DNA of 5,410 nucleotides from Candidatus Glassbacteria bacterium RIFCSPLOWO2_12_FULL_58_11 (lineage in GTDB: Bacteria; Gemmatimonadota; Glassbacteria; GWA2-58-10). A program made the position numbers and the translations under genes. The stretch lies in assembly GCA_001780825.1 (NCBI GenBank), contig MFIX01000097.1:14316-19725 (forward strand), given 5' to 3'. Shown here in pieces: positions 1 through 5,410 of this stretch. The notes below the pieces were generated by a model. The model did not search any database. It was not told where the DNA came from and saw nothing but the letters and a program-made list of their open reading frames with translations. Position 1 is the stretch's first letter. Each line of letters opens with the position of its first letter.

Positions 1-599
1 AAAAGCCCGGTATGGGAACCTATCGCAACGTGGTGATCAGCAATATCACGGCCCGGGATGTGGAAAAGATCGGCTGCTCGATAACCGGGATGCCCGGGCA
101 CCCGATCAAAGGTGTCACCCTGAGCAACCTGCGTTTCACTTTCCCGGGAGGCGGCGCCGAGGAGGACTATGAGCGGGAAGTCGAGGAGCTGGCGGACCAG
201 TACCCCGAGGCGGTCATGTTCGGGACTCTGCCGGCCTATGGCTTCTACTGCCGCCACGTGGATGGTCTGCGGCTGGAGAATCTGGATTTCGAGCTGGAGA
301 GCGCGGACCAGCGGCCGACCTTGATGTTCGAGGATGTGCAGAACCTGGATATCTCGGGCCTGACCGAAAGAAGGCCCGGGACCTCGGCCGCTCCGGTGCT
401 GCTGCTCCGGGATGTCGCCTGGGCCAGCATCCGCGGCTGCCGTCCCGCCGCGGCCTCCCCGGTCTTTCTGCTCCTGCAGGGCAATTCCTCGCGGGTGAGT
501 GTCATGGGCAACGACCTGACCCGGGTGGAGAAGCCTTTCCAGTTCGGCCCGGGCCTGGACAGCAGCGTGACCTATCAGTCCGGAAATTTTCTCAAGTAG
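1..599 (+). CDS. GH28-like (polygalacturonase-type) beta-helix protein, C-terminal part only
   Basis: The reading frame is already open at the left edge (first whole codon at 3), so the ATG at 12 is internal and the true start lies outside the window. About 199 residues are visible, ending in TAG at 597-599. Short repeated strand-turn units such as NVVISNITARDV, GVTLSNLRFTF, GLRLENLDFEL and NLDISGL are the coils of a right-handed parallel beta-helix. The stretch YPEAVMFGTLPAYGFYCRHV matches the late region of bacterial GH28-like proteins, which hydrolyse galacturonan or rhamnogalacturonan linkages, usually outside the cytoplasm. The GH28 catalytic aspartates and the RIK-type motif fall upstream of the visible part, so activity cannot be judged here. 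The gene converges on the nitrilase-family gene at 760-1572. GH28 fold assignment is fairly firm; the substrate is unknown. Confidence 0.82.
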   Translation, partial: KPGMGTYRNVVISNITARDVEKIGCSITGMPGHPIKGVTLSNLRFTFPGGGAEEDYEREVEELADQYPEAVMFGTLPAYGFYCRHVDGLRLENLDFELESADQRPTLMFEDVQNLDISGLTERRPGTSAAPVLLLRDVAWASIRGCRPAAASPVFLLLQGNSSRVSVMGNDLTRVEKPFQFGPGLDSSVTYQSGNFLK

Positions 600-681
600 G
601 TCTTTTGGAGGAAGGTCCGGGATTATCGGGGCAAGGGGTATCTTGAGAACAGTAGGTAATTAAAGCAAATGCAAGCGTCGA

Positions 682-699
682 GATACGGCATGCCGTGTC
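682..699 (+). terminator. Possible weak hairpin terminator between convergent genes
   Basis: GATACGG (682-688) pairs with CCGTGTC (693-699) through seven pairs including one G-T wobble, with a 4-base loop. A pyrimidine-rich stretch follows, but not a clean T-run. It lies between the stop codons of two convergent genes, where a terminator is expected and could serve either strand. No other feature is visible in the roughly 160 bases between these genes. Confidence 0.28.
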
Positions 700-759
700 C
701 CTGTTTCTTGTCTCTTGTGAATGGATCGGGTCGGCAGCGGCGGAACAATACTCTCCGGC

Positions 760-1572
760 TTACCGGATATCGGCAAATATCAGGCCTTCCCTGTCGTTTC
801 TGGTCTCGGCCAGGATTCTGCCCTGCCTGTCAGTGACAAACGCCGGGCCGACAAACTTTAGGCATTCGTGCGGCCGTCCGGCCTGATTGACAAACCAGGC
901 GGCGAATCTGTATTTCCGGGCATAAACCGGTATGTAGGAATAGAAATATTTTTTCATCTCGGCGTGGCTTTTCCAGCCGGCCAGCTTGCCCGCCTCGGCC
1001 AGGGCGATCAGCTCCTGCATGGAATTGTAATTCAGCTCCCGGCCTTCGGGATCGAGCGGATCGGAGTCCCAGGCATGGGGCATGAGCACTATCTCCGCCC
1101 TGTTCCGGGCATAATATTGCAGCAGCTCTTCCTGGGTGGCATCCCAGCAGATCGCTATCGCCAGCCGCTTTCCGGCCACCTGGAATACGGGATGTTCTTT
1201 GCCGCCCTGCCAGAAGGGGACCTCCAGCCGGGGGATGTAATTTTTCCGGTAGAGCGCCACGATCCGGCCCCGCGGATCGGCAATACAGTAAGCATTGCGG
1301 GGCAGGGGCTCGGCCTTTTCGCTGAAACCGAAGCCGATGTACATTTCCAGGGAGCGGGCCAGTCCGGCGACCCGGCGCACCGAGGGGCCATCAGCCGGCT
1401 CGGCGATCCTCTTTACATCCGGATGCTTGAATATTCCGGAGACAGTCAGCTCCGGGAAAGCGATCAGTCCGGCCCCGCGGGAGCGGGCCTGCCGGCTGAA
1501 CCTTTCGATTTTGTTCAAATTGCCCGGGATATCGCCCCAGGCGCAGGCGATCTGGGCCAAGGCTATTTTCAT
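760..1572 (-). CDS. Carbon-nitrogen hydrolase, nitrilase superfamily
   Basis: Predicted 270-residue cytoplasmic enzyme that hydrolyses a non-peptide C-N bond (amide, carbamoyl or nitrile). The N-terminus MKIALAQIACAWGDIPGNL is typical of the family. The catalytic set is visible: Glu41 in FPELTVSG, Lys110 in YRKNYIP and Cys142 in AICWDATQEE. Glu117, just after the lysine, fits the second conserved glutamate. Length is normal for a single-domain member. The ATG at 1572 is preferred; a TTG at 1590 would add six residues (MDKSHP) that are not typical of the family, and GGATAAGAG ahead of the ATG is a modest ribosome-binding match. No signal peptide or fused domain is seen. Residues about 169-213 form a longer, helix-rich, charged segment than in many amidases, so the substrate is not predictable. 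The gene is divergent from the secreted-protein cluster and probably a separate transcription unit. Confidence 0.88.
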   Translation of the reverse strand: MKIALAQIACAWGDIPGNLNKIERFSRQARSRGAGLIAFPELTVSGIFKHPDVKRIAEPADGPSVRRVAGLARSLEMYIGFGFSEKAEPLPRNAYCIADPRGRIVALYRKNYIPRLEVPFWQGGKEHPVFQVAGKRLAIAICWDATQEELLQYYARNRAEIVLMPHAWDSDPLDPEGRELNYNSMQELIALAEAGKLAGWKSHAEMKKYFYSYIPVYARKYRFAAWFVNQAGRPHECLKFVGPAFVTDRQGRILAETRNDREGLIFADIR

Positions 1573-1639
1573 CGGATGACTCTTATCCAAACTTAAAGTG
1601 TGTTGGTATAATCACGGATACTAGCAATAAACTAGCGTT

Positions 1640-1670
1640 GTAGTGCGGGCGACGCATGCGTCGCCCCTAC
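1640..1670. repeat. Palindromic intergenic repeat
   Basis: GGGCGACGCATGCGTCGCCC (1647-1666) is a perfect 20-bp palindrome. The flanks GTAG (1640-1643) and CTAC (1667-1670) extend it to 14 pairs per arm if the three bases 1644-1646 bulge out. From memory, GTAGGGGCGAC-type palindromes are dispersed repeats in many environmental bacterial genomes; on that reading the TGC is a small disruption of the left arm. It codes for nothing and carries no transposase. It could form a hairpin or cruciform. Copy number cannot be seen from this window. Confidence 0.7.
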
Positions 1671-1886
1671 GGCAATTCCTTGATTTTATAATGAGTAAAC
1701 TTTGTCATCTGACTTTATCTTTTTATTGGTCTGAAATCTGTAGTCTACGGAGATTTTTAACGCTCATTTAAGCCGGTGCATATATTCATTTACGCCTGGC
1801 TTGGCAAGCTTCTCCTCCGCACTGAATATTAACTACAAACGGCCATTGCGGTCAAAGGAATCCATCCGGCACTTGAATCTTGGGGC

Positions 1887-1920
1887 AATCGGTTGTAGGA
1901 TTGGCAGAGACAGACCGATT
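1887..1920. promoter_or_regulatory. Spaced 7-bp dyad, possible operator
   Basis: AATCGGT (1887-1893) and ACCGATT (1914-1920) are exact inverted repeats separated by 20 bases. The right arm ends 56 bases before the proposed ATG at 1977. The centre-to-centre distance is 27 bp, about two and a half helical turns, so the arms would face different sides of the helix. That weakens a simple single-dimer operator reading. It may be chance. Confidence 0.25.
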
Positions 1921-1963
1921 AACAAGATTTGACCGGAAAGGACTTTAGCTATTTCAAGCCCGG

Positions 1964-1970
1964 GGAGGGA
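1964..1970 (+). promoter_or_regulatory. Ribosome-binding site that decides the lipoprotein start
   Basis: GGAGGGA sits six bases upstream of the ATG at 1977. It supports this start over the in-frame ATG at 1929, which would put sixteen polar residues ahead of the signal peptide and has no comparable site. Confidence 0.75.
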
Positions 1971-1976
1971 CTGCTG

Positions 1977-2951
1977 ATGAAAAGAACTAGAGCGGCCGCT
2001 GTGCTTTGCCTGGTGCTGTGCTGCCTGGGAATGGCGGCGTGCCCGGCCGGAGTGCCAAAAACCTATCCTCTCCGGCTGGGAACTTTTTCCGATCAGCGCG
2101 AGCACGGGGTGACCGACCTTTTTATTTATTCCCCCTGGTCGCCGGGGCAGTACGCCCAGCTTACCCTGCCCGAGCACTGCTGGGGCGTAACCCTGCCCAA
2201 CACCAGCCACGACAGTAAAGCCCCGGTCAGCTCGCCCTGGCGTATCAGCGGGGACTCGACCGCGGCGGTTTTCGAGAAGAACCCGCGCGATGGAGTTACC
2301 TTCCGGGCCACGGCCGCCTGCGATTCAATGGCGGTAAAACTGCGCATCGAGATCGAGAACCAGTCCGCCGATGCTGTCAAGGACATCCGAGCCCTGGTCT
2401 GTCTCAAGCCGGACAACACAATCGGCAACCCCGGCCGCGGCGACTGTATGCGGGCCTTCCGGGACACCAGCTATGCGCTGACCTATTTTCCTTCCGGTGG
2501 CAGACAGATCCAACTGCATCAGGACACCCATTACAGCGGGGAGTATCCGCCGGGTATAACACCGGAGAATATTCGCACGAAAATTGTCTGGGGCATTAAT
2601 GTCAAAGGCTGCCCGGACATCCGCTCGATCGAGGATGTCGGCTGGTGGTATATCGGCGACCATCCCGGCCGCGTGGTGGAAGAGCAGGCTGACCCGGCAC
2701 TGATCGCGATCCAGGCCCGCGGCGATTCGACCCGCTGGCTGGCGACTATCTGGGACCCGCCGCGCGTGCTGTTTGCCAACCCCCTGAACCCCTGTTTCCA
2801 TTCCGACCCCTCATTCGCGGATTGTCCGCCGGGCGGCAAGACCTCCGCCGAGGGGATTGTCTTTTTCCATGATGGAACATTCGCGCAGCTTGTCGAGCGG
2901 GCCCTGGCCTGGAAAGCCGCCTTACATTCGGCAAAGGAGAGCGGGAAATGA
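1977..2951 (+). CDS. Putative exported lipoprotein of unknown function
   Basis: Encodes 324 residues. The N-terminus has a basic n-region (MKRTR), a hydrophobic core and Cys22 in MAAC. This is a relaxed lipobox (Met rather than Leu at -3), so a type II signal peptide is likely but not certain. The mature part is rich in alternating strand-like segments and Trp, Pro and Asp, consistent with a beta-sandwich. Notable stretches are RIEIENQSADAVKDIRALVC (about 123-142), DVGWWYIGDHPG, and near the C-terminus NPLNPCFHSDPSFADCPPGG (about 268-287). The last two resemble segments I associate with uncharacterised secreted proteins of Planctomycetes and related groups, a recollection rather than a search result. 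No catalytic signature is recognised. The stop codon overlaps the next start in ATGA, and the next gene's ribosome-binding site lies in its last codons, so the two are almost certainly co-transcribed and translationally coupled. Confidence 0.8.
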   Translation: MKRTRAAAVLCLVLCCLGMAACPAGVPKTYPLRLGTFSDQREHGVTDLFIYSPWSPGQYAQLTLPEHCWGVTLPNTSHDSKAPVSSPWRISGDSTAAVFEKNPRDGVTFRATAACDSMAVKLRIEIENQSADAVKDIRALVCLKPDNTIGNPGRGDCMRAFRDTSYALTYFPSGGRQIQLHQDTHYSGEYPPGITPENIRTKIVWGINVKGCPDIRSIEDVGWWYIGDHPGRVVEEQADPALIAIQARGDSTRWLATIWDPPRVLFANPLNPCFHSDPSFADCPPGGKTSAEGIVFFHDGTFAQLVERALAWKAALHSAKESGK

Positions 2952-3928
2952 ACAGCCGCAGCAGCCTTATTCTATCCGTGTCCGCCATTCTGGCCCTGGT
3001 ATTTCTGGCCGCGGCCCGGGAGATTCAGTCCGGCCCGGAAGCGGCACAGGCGCAATGCCCGCCCATGCATTGCCAGATGATCCGCGCCGGCGAGATCGAG
3101 GCGATTATCGGCGATGGCGCCGGCCACCGGACCCGGCCCGGAATCTGGGCCATGAGCTCGATCAACCATCAGTTCAGCATTATGAAAAACATGTCCTCCG
3201 GGATGCTGGCCGGCGAGTTCCGCGGCAAGGCCAACACAGTGCTTGAATATATCGATGATTCGACCAGCGCGATCAAAAGGGAACCCACGCCGGATTACCC
3301 GACCCGGGCCAGGCTGGTTTTCCGGGCGCGCGGCCCCTATTACCTGGACACCGAGCTGACCCTGAGCGATACTCAGGACCGCCTGAAAGGCGTCCCCTGG
3401 GATTTCCGCGCGGTGGCGGTCAACTGCTATGTCAACAGCCCCGACGATCTGCGGGCGCATTTTCTGGCCGGAGGAGAGTGGACGGCTTTCATCCCGGAAA
3501 AGCACGCCGGGCCGGGGACCGATATCGCGCCCTCTTACCTGAAGGACTCGGAGCTCGAGGTCTGGCCCAAGGTCGATGACCCGCCGTTCAACTGGTACAA
3601 GCGCAACGAGAAAAGGTTCGATGAGCCTTTTTACTATGGCCGCTTCGGGAAAATGGTGCTGGTCTTGGTGTTCGATCAGCCGCGCTGGATCCGTTTCTAC
3701 CTGTCTCCGGAGGGCGGAGGCGAGAGCCTGATCCCCGGCATGACCAGTCCAGCCTGGGATTTCGAGTGGATCATCCCCCGCAAAGACTACCAGACCAAAC
3801 GGGAGTACCTGTTCCGCACCTGCCTGGTTTACAAGCAGTATGTCAGCGATGAGGATGTGCTCCGCGAGGTGCGGAAAGTCCAAGCGGACCTGGGCTATGA
3901 AACAGTGGCGCAGCTCAAGGGGAATTGA
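2948..3928 (+). CDS. Secreted protein of unknown function, first tandem paralogue
   Basis: Encodes 326 residues. AAGGAG at 2934-2939, inside the preceding gene, lies eight bases before the ATG. The N-terminus has a hydrophobic core (about residues 7-23) ending in Ala-Ala-Ala, so export by a signal peptide is likely; an uncleaved anchor is possible. A low-complexity linker leads to CPPMHC (Cys37, Cys42), where strong similarity to the gene at 4012 begins. Other landmarks shared with the paralogue are YYLDTELT (about 131-138), NCYVNSP (Cys160), HAGPG (186-190), FDEPFYYGRFGKM (224-236), PAWDFEW (268-274) and RTCLVY (Cys292). Trp and Tyr content and the strand pattern suggest a beta-sandwich, possibly carbohydrate-related, but no known catalytic motif is recognised. 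It is coupled to the upstream lipoprotein gene by a 4-bp overlap. Confidence 0.82.
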   Translation: MNSRSSLILSVSAILALVFLAAAREIQSGPEAAQAQCPPMHCQMIRAGEIEAIIGDGAGHRTRPGIWAMSSINHQFSIMKNMSSGMLAGEFRGKANTVLEYIDDSTSAIKREPTPDYPTRARLVFRARGPYYLDTELTLSDTQDRLKGVPWDFRAVAVNCYVNSPDDLRAHFLAGGEWTAFIPEKHAGPGTDIAPSYLKDSELEVWPKVDDPPFNWYKRNEKRFDEPFYYGRFGKMVLVLVFDQPRWIRFYLSPEGGGESLIPGMTSPAWDFEWIIPRKDYQTKREYLFRTCLVYKQYVSDEDVLREVRKVQADLGYETVAQLKGN

Positions 3929-4011
3929 ATGGAATGCTGCATAACAATCCGGCATGTTGAATGAAGCCCCGCCGGGAAATCCGCCAGGCAGTCCAGACAG
4001 GAGAGTAAGAG

Positions 4012-4995
4012 ATGAGGAACCGTATTTTCAAGTTATTGTCAGCAGCGGCAGTCCTGGCCGCTTTAAGTTACAGCGCCGGGAACCTTCATTCCCGCCAGGA
4101 GACCGCGCCACAACCATGCCCGCCCATGCATTGCCAGTTGATCCGCGCCGGTGAGATCGAGGCGATAATCGGCGATGGAGCCGGCCACAATGTCCGTCCC
4201 GGGATCTGGGCCATGAGCTCGATACATCATCATTTCAGTATTATGAAAAACATGTCCTCCGGGATGCTCTCCGGCGAGTTCCGCGGCAAGGCCAATACCG
4301 TCCTCGAATACATCGATGATTCGACCAGTGCGCTGAAAAGAGAGCCCACCGGGGATTACCCGGCCCGGTCCAGGCTGGTGTTCCGGGCGCGCAGCCCCTA
4401 TTACCTGGACACCGAGCTGACTGTCCGCGACTCCGTGGACTTTATCGCTACCCGGCCCAAGGAGGGGAATGAGCGCCAGGTGGCGTACAACTGCTATGTA
4501 AATAGCCCCGAGGATATCCGGATCCATTTCCTGTCCGGCGGACAGTGGGAGCGTTTCGTTCCGGCGGTTCACGCCGGGCCGGGCTCCTCGATCGCCCCGT
4601 CATACCTGAAAGATTCGGAGCTGGAGGTCTGGCCGGTAAATGACGATCCGCGGTTCCACTGGTACAAGCGCAACGAAAAGCGGTTCGATGAGCCGTTTTA
4701 CTATGGCCGTTTCGGCAAGATGGTGCTGATCCTGGTATTCGACAAGCCGCGCTGGATCCGTTTCTACCTTTCTCCGGAGGGCGGAGGCGCGAGCCTGATC
4801 CCTGGTCAAACCAGCCCGGCTTGGGATTTCGAGTGGCTCATCCCCAGGAAAGACTATCAGATCAACCGGGATTACCTGTTCCGCACCTGTCTGGTGTACA
4901 AGCAGTTCGAGAGTGATGAGGATGTGCTCCGCGAGGTGCGAAAGGTCCAGCAGGACCTGAGCTACGAAACAGTGGCGCAGATGAAGGGGAATTGA
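4012..4995 (+). CDS. Secreted protein of unknown function, second tandem paralogue
   Basis: Encodes 327 residues, with AGGAGAG at 3999-4005 six bases before the ATG. The signal region (MRNRIFKLL followed by an Ala/Leu core) shares almost nothing with the upstream copy. From CPPMHC (Cys36, Cys41) the two proteins align without gaps except in one segment. By hand, 92 of 105 residues match before that segment and 139 of 168 after it. The segment itself is 19 residues here (about 141-159) and 17 in the other copy, and is mostly unlike. All four cysteines (36, 41, 161, 293) and the FDEPFYYGRFGKM block are kept. Homology ends at the shared final residues KGN and the stop codon. An 83-base gap separates it from the first copy with no clear terminator, so co-transcription is likely. 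Function unknown, presumably close to its paralogue. Confidence 0.83.
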   Translation: MRNRIFKLLSAAAVLAALSYSAGNLHSRQETAPQPCPPMHCQLIRAGEIEAIIGDGAGHNVRPGIWAMSSIHHHFSIMKNMSSGMLSGEFRGKANTVLEYIDDSTSALKREPTGDYPARSRLVFRARSPYYLDTELTVRDSVDFIATRPKEGNERQVAYNCYVNSPEDIRIHFLSGGQWERFVPAVHAGPGSSIAPSYLKDSELEVWPVNDDPRFHWYKRNEKRFDEPFYYGRFGKMVLILVFDKPRWIRFYLSPEGGGASLIPGQTSPAWDFEWLIPRKDYQINRDYLFRTCLVYKQFESDEDVLREVRKVQQDLSYETVAQMKGN

Positions 4996-5088
4996 GACAG
5001 AGAAGGCGGCGTTTTACCGGTTATTAAATTGAAAAGAATTCCTCGCAGCTTGCCGCGGGAGAGACAGCAATTCAGAAAAGGCAAAAGC

Positions 5089-5181
5089 TTAAATCCCCCC
5101 CGCCCCCCTTTGCCAAAGGGGGGAGAGTAAAAGGCGGCTCAAAAGTCCCCCTTTGAAAAAGGGGGAAACAGGGGGATTTAA
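5089..5181. repeat. MITE-like element with terminal inverted repeats and two internal hairpins
   Basis: The ends are exact 11-bp inverted repeats, TTAAATCCCCC (5089-5099) and GGGGGATTTAA (5171-5181). Inside are two strong hairpins: CCCCCCTTT/AAAGGGGGG (5103-5111 with 5115-5123) and TCCCCCTTT/AAAGGGGGA (5146-5154 with 5158-5166), each with a 3-base loop. The AAATCCCCC...CCCCCTTTGAAAAAGGGGG pattern is, from memory, a dispersed non-coding repeat in many environmental and deltaproteobacterial or cyanobacterial genomes. There is no transposase, so any movement would depend on one elsewhere. If transcribed, the hairpins could stall or end transcription from the upstream cluster. Confidence 0.78.
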
Positions 5182-5187
5182 ACAGAC

Positions 5188-5209
5188 ACCTCGGGGCTTG
5201 CCCTGAGGT
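5188..5209. repeat. 22-bp near-perfect palindrome in the leader of the next gene
   Basis: ACCTCGGGGC (5188-5197) pairs with GCCCTGAGGT (5200-5209) over ten positions, nine Watson-Crick and one G-T, around a 2-base TT centre (a real RNA loop would open a further pair). It begins six bases after the MITE-like element and ends 26 bases before the start codon at 5236. It may be a dispersed repeat or a hairpin in the mRNA leader. The rest of 4996-5235 shows no gene and no clear promoter. Confidence 0.5.
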
Positions 5210-5235
5210 AGTTCATTACCCTGGAGGCAACAGTC

Positions 5236-5410
5236 ATGAAAACCATGCCTATACTGATGTTTATCCTCTCCCTCGGCCTTACGCCGGCCATGCTGGCTGC
5301 CGCCGAAACTCCCGGCGCTCCGGCCTTCTGGAAGTCCCGTCTCGCCGATGTCCTCGAGGTCCTGGGCCAGGCCCGGAAGGGACACGCCAGGCAATTCGGC
5401 GACTCCTGGG
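5236..5410 (+). CDS. Secreted protein of unknown function, N-terminal part only
   Basis: An open frame starts at ATG 5236, with GGAGG at 5223-5227 eight bases upstream, and runs off the right edge after 58 whole codons without a stop. The N-terminus MKTMPILMFILSLGL followed by TPAMLAAAE is a good type I signal peptide, with likely cleavage after Ala23. The first mature residues (PAFWKSRLADVLEVLG, then a basic stretch) look helical. I recognise no family from this fragment. In-frame ATGs at 5245 and 5257 are later alternatives, but the ribosome-binding spacing favours 5236. The element at 5089-5181 separates it from the paralogue cluster, so its transcriptional link to that cluster is unclear. 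Confidence 0.72.
   Translation, partial: MKTMPILMFILSLGLTPAMLAAAETPGAPAFWKSRLADVLEVLGQARKGHARQFGDSW

Larger units (their letters stand above)
1573..1976. other. Divergent intergenic region, AT-richer than its surroundings
   Basis: About 400 bases separate two divergent genes and should hold promoters for both. Base composition shifts to AT-rich, most clearly around 1675-1850. It contains the palindromic repeat at 1640-1670 and the dyad at 1887-1920. TATAAT strings occur on the plus strand at 1607-1612 and 1687-1692, but neither has a convincing -35 partner at the right spacing. No believable small gene was found: a 26-codon frame from ATG 1691 has no ribosome-binding site. Confidence 0.6.

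Noticed and set aside
1573..1590. TTG at 1590 as the start of the nitrilase-family gene
   Set aside because: It adds residues not typical of the family, and an ATG beginning the classic MKIALAQ motif lies six codons downstream.
868..1596. Plus-strand open frame (242 codons) opposite the nitrilase-family gene
   Set aside because: The minus-strand frame carries the full nitrilase catalytic set; the plus-strand translation is Gly/Pro-rich, has no domain pattern and no ribosome-binding site.
1607..1692. TATAAT strings at 1607-1612 and 1687-1692 as promoters
   Set aside because: No -35-like hexamer at 16-18 bp spacing, and the region is AT-rich, so chance matches are expected; the first also lies on the strand facing away from the nearest gene start.
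1691..1771. Small 26-codon frame in the divergent intergenic region
   Set aside because: No ribosome-binding site, no recognisable sequence character and AT-rich non-coding surroundings.
1929..1976. Upstream ATG as the start of the lipoprotein gene
   Set aside because: It would put sixteen polar residues before a clear signal peptide and lacks a ribosome-binding site, whereas the ATG at 1977 has GGAGGGA at good spacing.
2972..3955. Long open frame (327 codons) on the minus strand, antisense to the first secreted paralogue
   Set aside because: It mirrors the real plus-strand gene, as happens in GC-rich DNA. The plus-strand frame has a ribosome-binding site, a signal peptide and a close paralogue; the antisense frame has no family features.
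5089..5181. Repeated C-run/G-run block as a CRISPR array
   Set aside because: Only two similar hairpins occur, with no regular repeat-spacer spacing and no cas genes; the terminal inverted repeats point to a MITE-like element.

Overview
The window is GC-rich and densely coding. It looks like DNA from an uncultured Gram-negative environmental bacterium. Four points suggest this: several products carry export signals (one lipoprotein-like); a polysaccharide-type GH28 beta-helix protein is present; the uncharacterised secreted families resemble ones I associate with Planctomycetes, Verrucomicrobia, Lentisphaerae and similar candidate phyla; and three palindromic or inverted-repeat elements of a type common in environmental genomes lie between genes. 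The phylum cannot be fixed from this sequence alone.

Layout from left to right. (1) The 3' part of a plus-strand GH28-like (pectinase-type) beta-helix gene, ending at 599. (2) A convergent minus-strand carbon-nitrogen hydrolase (nitrilase superfamily) with its Glu-Lys-Cys catalytic set intact, 760-1572. (3) A divergent, AT-richer intergenic region, 1573-1976, holding a 20-bp perfect palindrome (1647-1666) and a spaced dyad (1887-1920). (4) A plus-strand cluster of three exported proteins of unknown function: a probable lipoprotein (1977-2951), a secreted protein overlapping it by 4 bp (2948-3928), and a close tandem paralogue of the second (4012-4995). (5) An intergenic block, 4996-5235, with a 93-bp MITE-like element (5089-5181) and a separate short hairpin (5188-5209). 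(6) The 5' end of another secreted protein, starting at 5236 and running off the window.

The most notable content is the lipoprotein plus secreted-paralogue cassette. Both paralogues have an exported N-terminus, the same four cysteines (two in a CPPMHC motif at the start of the conserved domain), and near-identical flanks around one short variable segment. They probably work with the lipoprotein at the cell envelope or outside the cell, perhaps in glycan handling given the GH28 gene nearby. That function is inference only. I saw no tRNA, rRNA, CRISPR array, transposase or phage gene.
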